Assembly: GCA_900466945.1 (NCBI GenBank) | Contig: UBNV01000001.1 | Location: forward strand, 62,001-126,000 | DNA from: Hyphomicrobiales bacterium | GTDB taxonomy: Bacteria; Pseudomonadota; Alphaproteobacteria; Rhizobiales; Rhizobiaceae | Direction of reading: 5' to 3' | Length of the DNA: 64,000 nucleotides | Shown here: piece by piece, positions 8,431 to 14,441 of the stretch | How positions within the stretch are numbered: position 1 is the first letter of the stretch | Layout of the letters: every line of letters begins with the position of its first letter | The notes under the pieces: model-generated | What the model was told of the DNA's origin: nothing | The model's database searches: none | What the model saw: the letters and a program-made list of their open reading frames with translations, nothing else | Position numbers and translations under genes: made by a program

Positions 8431-9594
8431 ATGCCTCTTCTGAACCGTGCCTCCGAACTCCAAACGGAGGCCACTGAATGGCGCCGCCATCTGCATGCCA
8501 ATCCGGAAATCCTCTATGACGTCGAAAACACCGCAGCCTTCGTGGAAGGAAAGCTGCGCGAATTCGGCGTAGACGAAGTCGTAACCGGCCTTGGCCGCAC
8601 CGGCGTGGTGGGTATCATCAAGGGATTGGGCGGCGAAGGCCGGACCATCGGCCTGCGCGCCGACATGGATGCGCTTCCGCTCGACGAAATCACCGGCAAG
8701 CCCTGGGCTTCGACCATTGCAGGCCGCATGCATGCCTGCGGCCATGACGGTCACACAGCCATGTTGCTGGGTGCCGCCAAGTACCTCGCCGAAACCCGCA
8801 ATTTTGCAGGCGCCGTGGCCGTCGTCTTTCAGCCGGCCGAGGAAGGCGGGCGTGGCGCGCTGGCCATGGTCGAGGACGGGATGATGGAGCGCTTCAGGAT
8901 CGACGAGATCTACGGCATGCACAACATGCCCGGAAAGCCCGTCGGAACATTTGCCATCCGCAAGGGTGGCATCATGGCGGCGCCCGACAAGTTCCAGCTC
9001 AAGCTGACCGGCCTCGGCGGCCATGCGGCTGAACCGCACAACACGGCCGACACGATCGTCATCGGCGCGCAGATCGTCGGCGCTCTTCAAACGATTGCTG
9101 CCCGCAACGCCAATCCGCTGCGCTCGGTCGTGGTTTCCGTCACCCAGTTTCATGCCGGCACGACCCACAACATCATTCCCGAAGAGGCCTTCATCTCCGG
9201 CACCGTGCGCTCGCTGGACGAAGGCGTGCGCGACCTGGCCGAACGCCGGATCGGCGAGATCGCCGCCGGTATCGCCTCAGCCCATGGCGCAACCATCGAA
9301 TACGAGTACGAGCGCGCCTGCCCCGTCACCGTCAATCATCCCGCCGAAACCGATTACGCGGCTCGTGCCGCGATCGACGTGGTCGGAGCGGACAAGGTCG
9401 ACACCGAAGTGGATCCGAGCATGGCCGGCGAAGACTTCGCCTTCATGCTCCAGTCGCGCCCCGGCGCATACATCATGATCGGAAATGGCGAGACGGCCGG
9501 CCTGCACAATCCGGCCTATGACTTCAATGACGAGGCGATCGCAGCCGGCATCTCTTACTGGGTCCGCCTTGCCGAACAGCGCCTGCCGCGCTGA
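8431..9594 (+). CDS. M20 family amidohydrolase (hippurate hydrolase / N-acyl amino acid deacylase type)
   Basis: A 387-residue metallopeptidase of the M20D (HipO) type that hydrolyses N-acyl amino acids. It has the metal-binding segment MHACGHDGHTAML, FQPAEEGGRGA with the catalytic glutamate, and a dimerisation domain in the middle. The C-terminal MAGEDFAFML is the last metal-ligand region. There is no signal peptide. It is divergent from the carboxypeptidase gene across 168 bp and followed by a tRNA gene. The substrate cannot be told from sequence. Confidence 0.93.
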   Translation: MPLLNRASELQTEATEWRRHLHANPEILYDVENTAAFVEGKLREFGVDEVVTGLGRTGVVGIIKGLGGEGRTIGLRADMDALPLDEITGKPWASTIAGRMHACGHDGHTAMLLGAAKYLAETRNFAGAVAVVFQPAEEGGRGALAMVEDGMMERFRIDEIYGMHNMPGKPVGTFAIRKGGIMAAPDKFQLKLTGLGGHAAEPHNTADTIVIGAQIVGALQTIAARNANPLRSVVVSVTQFHAGTTHNIIPEEAFISGTVRSLDEGVRDLAERRIGEIAAGIASAHGATIEYEYERACPVTVNHPAETDYAARAAIDVVGADKVDTEVDPSMAGEDFAFMLQSRPGAYIMIGNGETAGLHNPAYDFNDEAIAAGISYWVRLAEQRLPR

Positions 9595-9658
9595 GACCGT
9601 TTATCATCCTGCAAAACCGCTTGGCTTGAAGCCTGTGCTTTTGTATGGAGGAAGAAGT

Positions 9659-9735
9659 GGTCCCGTAGCTCAGCAGGATAGAGCATCAGATTCCTAATCT
9701 GAGGGTCACGCGTTCGAATCGCGTCGGGATCACCA
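9659..9735 (+). tRNA. tRNA-Arg (anticodon CCT)
   Basis: A 77-base cloverleaf. The acceptor stem GGTCCCG pairs with CGGGATC (one G-U pair), and the D arm contains GCTCAG...GAGC. The anticodon arm TCAGA-TTCCTAA-TCTGA gives anticodon CCT, reading AGG. The T arm is CGCG-TTCGAAT-CGCG, and the CCA end is encoded. It stands alone, just left of the stress island; tRNA genes of this type are frequent integration sites, but no attachment duplicate was found. Confidence 0.97.
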
Positions 9736-9870
9736 CTCCCTAGCTACTAACGTCAAATCTCACCCTTGCGAATCTAGGGTTGCGTCTTGGTATCCAGACG
9801 TCATCATTGTTCCTATGCCAAGCTGGCGGGTGACCATCCCTGTACGCCGGCCTCTAACGGAGGAAATGCC

Positions 9871-10095
9871 ATGGCAGGATCCCCCGGCAAGACCAATGAA
9901 GAGAATGCGATCGTAGAACGTACCGTACGACGGCTCTATGGACGCTGGCAGGATGATAGGCAGGTCGAAGAGAACGCGGCCGCTCTGGTAACCCTTCTGG
10001 TGAAAAGCGGTATCCGCGACGAGGACGAACTCGTCGAACTCGCGATGATCGCCAACGGGAAGCGCTACGATCCCGCCAATGGCAGTTTTCTGTAG
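9871..10095 (+). CDS. hypothetical protein, 74 residues
   Basis: A small acidic soluble protein with no recognised domain. ATG 9871 is preceded by GGAGG at 7 bases, a strong ribosome site. The sequence looks helical (VERTVRRLYGRWQ, then a Leu/Val-rich helix LVTLLVKSG) with no signal peptide or membrane segment. It is the first gene after the tRNA and may belong to the stress island, though no GGAAC-type promoter was found upstream. Confidence 0.7.
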   Translation: MAGSPGKTNEENAIVERTVRRLYGRWQDDRQVEENAAALVTLLVKSGIRDEDELVELAMIANGKRYDPANGSFL

Positions 10096-10190
10096 CCCTC
10101 ACAACGGCGATCGGCTTAACCGACTGCCGCGATCAGAGTATGCTCGCGCACGAAGATGACCGCCCTCGGGTAAATGACCGGTCCTGACCG

Positions 10191-10379
10191 TCAAGAACTC
10201 GTTTCGACGCTCGCTGTCTGTTCCTCAAGCGCGACCTGCAATTCTTGCGCAAGCTTCACAAGATTCCCAGGCACGGCCTCCCGGCGCATCTCCTCCATCA
10301 GGAAATCAAGCTTGTCTCGAACGATCCCGCCCGTGCGGTCGCGGCGAGCCTCCATGGATGTAGGTTTCGATTTTTCCAT
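10191..10379 (-). CDS. NepR-like small protein (candidate anti-sigma factor)
   Basis: A 62-residue charged helical protein. ATG 10379 has GGAGG six bases upstream, which decides it over the longer frame from 10421. The central part, VRDKLDFLMEEMRREAVPG then LVKLAQEL, resembles the NepR pattern (helix, a Glu-x-Val-Pro turn, a second leucine-rich helix). NepR binds EcfG sigma factors until PhyR removes it. An EcfG-type sigma gene lies 1 kb away. The match is by eye and weak; it could equally be an unrelated small helical protein. Confidence 0.5.
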   Translation of the reverse strand: MEKSKPTSMEARRDRTGGIVRDKLDFLMEEMRREAVPGNLVKLAQELQVALEEQTASVETSS

Positions 10380-10497
10380 TCGGGCCTCCGACTTGATGCT
10401 TCCGGCGGACCATTCACGCATGTTCCGCCATAAATCTCAGTACGACGATTGGTTTGGGTCGGATCAGCATGAATGCTGCCCGAATTCGATGTCCGTT

Positions 10498-10830
10498 CTA
10501 GTTCACGCTTTCTTCGACCTCGGGGAAGGTCGCAACCAGCGCGTCCCGGTTGTCGTAGTCGACCGCCTCGGCCTGCAGTACCACGCTGATGCTGTCGGAT
10601 ACATCCACCGGACCGTCATGTTCGATCTCGATACGGTCTCCCGAAGACAGCACGAGCGTTGCCCGCGATTGGAAGCCCTGTCGGATCAGCCAATCGCGCG
10701 GAGCCTGCATTTCAACAGTGGCGCGATAGATCGAACCAAGGCGCTCCACGGCGACGTGATAGGTCATCGGCGACAGACGCTCACCGATCAGCAATTGGCC
10801 CTGGCCATCGACATTCTGCACGTGCGTCAT
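10498..10830 (-). CDS. hypothetical protein, 110 residues, stress-promoter controlled
   Basis: Unrecognised soluble protein, predicted mainly beta (alternating hydrophobic strands such as ATLVLSSGDRIEIEHDG), without signal peptide or cysteines. ATG 10830 is chosen because GGAG lies upstream and a GGAAC-N16-GGTT promoter ends 38 bases before it; the frame is open to 11043 but would run through that promoter. It is divergent from the 87-residue gene at 10986, which has a matching promoter. Confidence 0.68.
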   Translation of the reverse strand: MTHVQNVDGQGQLLIGERLSPMTYHVAVERLGSIYRATVEMQAPRDWLIRQGFQSRATLVLSSGDRIEIEHDGPVDVSDSISVVLQAEAVDYDNRDALVATFPEVEESVN

Positions 10831-10867
10831 GGATCTTTTGCTCCGCTGGGACTTGTGTATGGCAGGA

Positions 10868-10892
10868 AACCCGCCATCCCGGGCATGGTTCC
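10868..10892 (-). promoter_or_regulatory. EcfG-type promoter for the 110-residue gene
   Basis: On the minus strand GGAAC (10892-10888), 16 bases, then GGTT (10871-10868). This matches the general-stress consensus GGAAC-N16/17-cGTT known for EcfG/RpoE2. The -10 ends 38 bp from the start codon at 10830. Confidence 0.75.
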
Positions 10893-10916
10893 ACTCGAAA
10901 AAGTGGTGGAGGCCCG

Positions 10917-10941
10917 GGAACCACAGGCAGGGCGAGGCGTT
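10917..10941 (+). promoter_or_regulatory. EcfG-type promoter for the 87-residue gene
   Basis: GGAAC (10917-10921), 16 bases, then CGTT (10938-10941), a perfect match to the EcfG consensus, ending 45 bp before the start at 10986. It is back to back with the promoter at 10868-10892. Confidence 0.8.
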
Positions 10942-10985
10942 CCATCGATAAGCTCTGAGGGGGAGGGCAAGAGTGGAGAGCACCG

Positions 10986-11249
10986 ATGAGCACCGCACGC
11001 CAAACGACCGACCACGGCGAAATACGTCAATGGATCGAGGCACGTCAGGGCACGCCGTCGCGGGTTCGCGACACTGGTAGTGGCGGCATCCTCCGGGTCG
11101 ATTTCGGTGAGCCGGAAGAGGCGCTGGAGCCCATCGAGTGGGAAGCCTTCTTCGAGATATTCGAAAAAAGCGATCTGGCCTTTCTGCATCAGGACAAGAC
11201 CGAAGACGGCAAACTAAGCCGGTTCAGCAAATTTGTAAGCCGTAGCTGA
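10986..11249 (+). CDS. conserved small acidic protein, 87 residues
   Basis: Belongs by eye to a widespread small family of unknown function that begins TTDHxEIRxWxExRxGxP and contains ILRVDF, WEAFFEIFEKSDLAFL and a C-terminal RFSKFV. Members are soluble and often found among stress genes; some databases mislabel them as branching enzymes. Here the gene has a perfect GGAAC-N16-CGTT promoter, directly supporting general-stress control. No catalytic residues are evident. Confidence 0.8.
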   Translation: MSTARQTTDHGEIRQWIEARQGTPSRVRDTGSGGILRVDFGEPEEALEPIEWEAFFEIFEKSDLAFLHQDKTEDGKLSRFSKFVSRS

Positions 11250-11285
11250 CATGTTAGCCGGCTTTGACGACCTTTTGCATTTTTG

Positions 11286-11310
11286 GGAACCAAGGCATGA
11301 GGCACGCGTT
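11286..11310 (+). promoter_or_regulatory. EcfG-type promoter for the sigma factor-topoisomerase operon
   Basis: GGAAC (11286-11290), 16 bases, then CGTT (11307-11310), a perfect match to the EcfG consensus, 38-47 bp upstream of the sigma factor start. It implies that the sigma gene is autoregulated or under another EcfG paralogue. Confidence 0.82.
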
Positions 11311-11357
11311 CTCGCGTCATTCTGCCAGTTGCCACAGACATTTGGAGGATGGCGACC

Positions 11358-11876
11358 TTGACGACCCGTAGAGCCGAGCTTGCCGCACAGTCTGATGTTG
11401 TCGAGTTGATACCGGCATTGCGCGCCTTCGCGCGGACATTCTGTCATAAACCGGAGGAAGCCGACGATCTTGTCCAGGAGACCCTGACAAAAGCGCTCGC
11501 CAACCTCGACAAGTTCGAGCCGGGTACGAGGCTGAAATCCTGGCTCTTCACCATCATGCGCAATACGTTTTGCACCCGCTTCAAGAAGAGCAGTCGCGAA
11601 ACCGTAGGCCTGCCTGAGGCGGTCACTGCACGGCTGACAACGGAAGCGAGCCAGGAGTGGACCGTGCAGGCCGAGGAAGTCCGCCAGGCATTGAACAGGC
11701 TTCCCGAACATCACCGGGAAATGCTGGTCTTGATCGTAATGCTGGGCGAACGTTACGAAGACGCGGCAGAGATCTGCGGATGTGCCGTTGGCACAGTTAA
11801 GAGCCGACTGAGCCGGGCCAGGCAGCAGCTACGCCGCGAACTGGGCGAAACGGGCACGGGCAGCCCCGTCGGATGA
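11358..11876 (+). CDS. ECF RNA polymerase sigma factor, EcfG/RpoE2-like
   Basis: About 172 residues. Region 2 holds LRAFARTFC, EADDLVQETLTKALANL and WLFTIMRNTF; region 4 holds LNRLPEHHREMLVLIVMLG and the helix-turn-helix ICGCAVGTVKSRLSRARQQL. This is the pattern of rhizobial EcfG-type sigma factors, which drive the general stress response. TTG 11358 is favoured because GGAGG (11344-11348) lies nine bases upstream; ATG 11349 directly abuts GGAGG and would be poorly placed. The stop overlaps the topoisomerase start (ATGA). The promoter has the EcfG form, so positive autoregulation is likely. Confidence 0.88.
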   Translation: MTTRRAELAAQSDVVELIPALRAFARTFCHKPEEADDLVQETLTKALANLDKFEPGTRLKSWLFTIMRNTFCTRFKKSSRETVGLPEAVTARLTTEASQEWTVQAEEVRQALNRLPEHHREMLVLIVMLGERYEDAAEICGCAVGTVKSRLSRARQQLRRELGETGTGSPVG

Positions 11877-12964
11877 CGAAGATAGACAGCGAGGTCGAAG
11901 CGTCGCCCGGCGGGCCCCCGTCGCCAGACGACGCACCGGAACTGGCGGAAATCGGCCTGGTCTATGGGACGGATGCTGCACCCGGCATCAGTCGTCGCCG
12001 GCGAGGCAAGGGATTTTCCTACCATCTCCCTGATGGCGCGGTCGTGAGCGACCCCACCATCCTGACACGAATCCGTAAGCTCGCGCTTCCCCCCGCCTAT
12101 GAACGCGTCTGGATCAGCCTCGAACCGCGCGGCCATCTCCAGGCGACCGGCTATGATGCCCGGGGCCGCAAACAATATCGCTATCATGCCGATTGGGCCG
12201 CCTGGCGCAGCGAGCGCAAATTCGGCGACCTCGTCGCCTTTGGCGAGGCCTTGCCCGGGATCCGCCGGCGCGTGGCACGCGATCTCGCCGAACACGAGGA
12301 TCAGAGCTACTTCCTCCTCTCCGCGCTGATCAGCCTGCTGGACGTTACCTATATGCGTGTCGGTAATCGTGCCTATGCCGAAGAGAACAGGACCTATGGC
12401 GCCACCACCCTGCAGAAGCGTCACCTGACCTTCGAACCCGATGGCATTCGACTGAGTTTCCTTGCCAAAGGTGGCAAGCGCGTGCGCCGCAAACTGCGCC
12501 ATCCGCGACTGCAGAAGATTCTGGAGGAGATTGCAGACCTTCCCGGCCGCGATCTCTTTTCCTGGCGCGACAAGGATGGCCAGTTGCACCGCGTCGATTC
12601 AGGTCGGCTCAATACCTATCTGAGCGAGATCACCAAGGCGAGCCTGTCCGCCAAGACCTTCCGCACCTGGGGCGGCAGTGTCGCCGCTTTCGGCGAGGCC
12701 TGGCGACGGATGGAAGGCGGCGAACGCCCGACGATCCGGCAGATGTGCCAGGTGGCGTCGGACCGATTGCACAACACGCCGACGATCTGCCGTACGAGCT
12801 ACGTGCATCCCGCCATCCTGACACTCGCTGACAAGGCGGCCGATCTGGACGCCGTGCGAGCCGAGGTCATGGCGGCATCGCCGCGCGCTTTGCTGCGGGC
12901 GGATGAAAATCGTCTCATGGCCTTCCTGACCACGCGCACATCCGTGAGTGACGCGACCGGCTAG
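11873..12964 (+). CDS. DNA topoisomerase IB (poxvirus/eukaryote-like)
   Basis: A 363-residue type IB enzyme that relaxes supercoils through a 3'-phosphotyrosyl intermediate. An N-terminal bacterial topo IB domain (GFSYHLPDG, ILTRIRKLALPPAYERVWI) is followed by the catalytic domain with YMRVGNRAYAEEN, SFLAKGGKRVRRKL and TFRTWGGSVAA. Near the end CRTSYVHPAIL contains the expected active-site tyrosine. It overlaps the sigma factor gene by 4 bp, so it is translationally coupled to it and shares the EcfG promoter. The link suggests control of DNA topology under stress (inference). Confidence 0.92.
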   Translation: MTKIDSEVEASPGGPPSPDDAPELAEIGLVYGTDAAPGISRRRRGKGFSYHLPDGAVVSDPTILTRIRKLALPPAYERVWISLEPRGHLQATGYDARGRKQYRYHADWAAWRSERKFGDLVAFGEALPGIRRRVARDLAEHEDQSYFLLSALISLLDVTYMRVGNRAYAEENRTYGATTLQKRHLTFEPDGIRLSFLAKGGKRVRRKLRHPRLQKILEEIADLPGRDLFSWRDKDGQLHRVDSGRLNTYLSEITKASLSAKTFRTWGGSVAAFGEAWRRMEGGERPTIRQMCQVASDRLHNTPTICRTSYVHPAILTLADKAADLDAVRAEVMAASPRALLRADENRLMAFLTTRTSVSDATG

Positions 12965-12985
12965 CCTCTCAGGCCAGACACGAAA

Positions 12986-13008
12986 AAGGGCCGGCAAAGC
13001 CGGCCCTT
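12986..13008. terminator. bidirectional terminator hairpin
   Basis: AAGGGCCGGC-AAA-GCCGGCCCTT forms a perfect 10-bp stem between the convergent topoisomerase and DUF892 genes. It is preceded by GAAAA on the plus strand, which gives a short U run in the minus-strand transcript. Confidence 0.8.
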
Positions 13009-13028
13009 CGGATAGGAAGGAAAAGGGG

Positions 13029-13529
13029 TCACGCCGCCTTCTTCTGCGCCGCCATGTTGACGGCCTGCTCGGCAAGCTGCGTCAGAAGTTCGTCGGTCTT
13101 CGATTCCTCGGCGAGCGTCTCATCGAGCAGCTTGACCGCATCCTTGTAGCCGAGCTGCTGGGCCCAGGCGCGCAGGGTGCCGTAACGGCTGATCTCGTAA
13201 TGCTCGACGGCCTGAGCCGCGGCCAGCAGACCGGCGTCGAGGGCGGGCGAACCCTTGAACTCTTCCATGATCTCCTCGCCTTCCTCTACGATGCCGTCGA
13301 TAGCGGGGCAGGTCTTGGCGCGCGGACGCTTGCCGATGATCTCGAACACCTGCTGCAGGCGCTCGACCTGGCCTTCGGTTTCTTCCTTGTGCTGCTGGAA
13401 GGCGGCCTTGAGCTTTTCGTTCTGCGCGCCGCGGGCCATCTTCGGCAATGCCTTCAGGATCTTGCGCTCGGCATAGTAGATGTCCTTGAGCGTTTCGTGG
13501 AATAGATCTTCCAGTGTCTTGGTAGCCAT
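13029..13529 (-). CDS. DUF892 ferritin-like protein (YciE/YciF family)
   Basis: A 166-residue four-helix protein of the YciF/YciE family, linked to stress but of unknown biochemistry. It begins KTLEDLFHETLKDIYYAERK, with Glu/His residues placed like a ferritin-type di-metal site (E in YAERK, E in HKEE, the AVEHYEISRYG helix). The C terminus is Ala/Lys-rich. It has a GGAAC-N16-GGTT promoter 40 bp upstream, back to back with that of the BON protein. Confidence 0.93.
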   Translation of the reverse strand: MATKTLEDLFHETLKDIYYAERKILKALPKMARGAQNEKLKAAFQQHKEETEGQVERLQQVFEIIGKRPRAKTCPAIDGIVEEGEEIMEEFKGSPALDAGLLAAAQAVEHYEISRYGTLRAWAQQLGYKDAVKLLDETLAEESKTDELLTQLAEQAVNMAAQKKAA

Positions 13530-13568
13530 GATGTCTGTTCTCCTCGGGGTTGGGGAATGCCACGGACT

Positions 13569-13593
13569 AACCGGCGCGCCGACGCTTTGTTCC
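13569..13593 (-). promoter_or_regulatory. EcfG-type promoter for the DUF892 gene
   Basis: On the minus strand GGAAC (13593-13589), 16 bases, then GGTT (13572-13569). The -10 ends 40 bp before the start codon at 13529. Confidence 0.78.
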
Positions 13594-13616
13594 TGGCTTT
13601 ATTGCTTCCGGGATGC

Positions 13617-13641
13617 GGAACGAAGGAGCCACTTCTCAGTT
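13617..13641 (+). promoter_or_regulatory. EcfG-type promoter for the BON-domain gene
   Basis: GGAAC (13617-13621), 16 bases, then AGTT (13638-13641), ending 47 bp before the start at 13689. It is divergent from the DUF892 promoter, with the -35 elements 23 bp apart. Confidence 0.72.
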
Positions 13642-13688
13642 GGCCTGAGGCGGGTTTGCCGCGCGTTGCCGACCGAAAGGAGGAGACT

Positions 13689-14432
13689 ATGGTCAACCGA
13701 AACAACAATTGGGACAATGAACAGCCACGTGGCGAACGTCAGCGTCGTGGCCCGACGGGCGACTATCGGCCGGGCGATAGTGGCTTCGTCCGCGGTTACG
13801 GCGAAACCCGCCCGGACGTGGATCGATATGGGCCTGACCGTCAGCGCGACTACGGCATGGACGGGGGCTATGGTTCACGCGGTTCGCGCTATCCTCGCAT
13901 GGGACGCTCGGACTGGACGAACGATGACCTCGGCCACTATGATGACTTGAGCGACCAGGGCTATGGCGATGACAGCAGGCACTATGCCCGCGGCGCAGGA
14001 CGCGGCTACCATCCGTCAGACAATCCGTCCTATCATGGCGGCTACGGCCGAACCGAGCGGGACCATGACGACGAACGCGGGTTCATCGACCGCGCGAGCG
14101 ACGAGGTCGCCTCCTGGTTTGGCGACGAAGAGGCGGCTCGTCGGCGACAGATGAATGATCACCGCGGTAAGGGTCCGCGCGGATATCGCCGAACGGATGC
14201 CCGCATCCTTGAAGACGTCAACGACCGCCTGGCCGACGATCCAGCTATCGACGCGTCGGATATCGAGGTTACGGTTAAGGATGCGGAGGTGACACTCTCC
14301 GGCCATGTGACAGACCGGTGGGAAAAGCGGCGCGCCGAAGACTGCGCCGAACGCGTGAGCGGAATTGCCCATGTGCAGAACAACCTGCGGATCCGCATGT
14401 CCGGCGAAGGCAGCGTCATGACGCAGGCTTGA
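13689..14432 (+). CDS. BON-domain protein with disordered Gly/Tyr/Arg-rich N terminus
   Basis: A 247-residue protein. Residues 1-140 are low-complexity, rich in Gly, Tyr, Arg and Asp, and likely disordered. A short SWFGDEEAARRRQM motif is followed by a BON domain (about 170-240: ILEDVNDRL, VKDAEVTLSGHVTDR, ERVSGIAHVQNNL). BON domains bind phospholipid or envelope surfaces. No signal peptide is present. ATG 13689 follows GGAGA; the frame extends upstream to 13557 but that part would cover the EcfG promoter. General-stress control is supported by that promoter. Confidence 0.85.
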   Translation: MVNRNNNWDNEQPRGERQRRGPTGDYRPGDSGFVRGYGETRPDVDRYGPDRQRDYGMDGGYGSRGSRYPRMGRSDWTNDDLGHYDDLSDQGYGDDSRHYARGAGRGYHPSDNPSYHGGYGRTERDHDDERGFIDRASDEVASWFGDEEAARRRQMNDHRGKGPRGYRRTDARILEDVNDRLADDPAIDASDIEVTVKDAEVTLSGHVTDRWEKRRAEDCAERVSGIAHVQNNLRIRMSGEGSVMTQA

Positions 14433-14441
14433 TCGGGCACC

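Noticed and set aside
10380-10420. EcfG promoter for the NepR-like gene (GGAAC at 10424 on the minus strand)
   Set aside because: No GTT-type -10 at 16 or 17 bases downstream.
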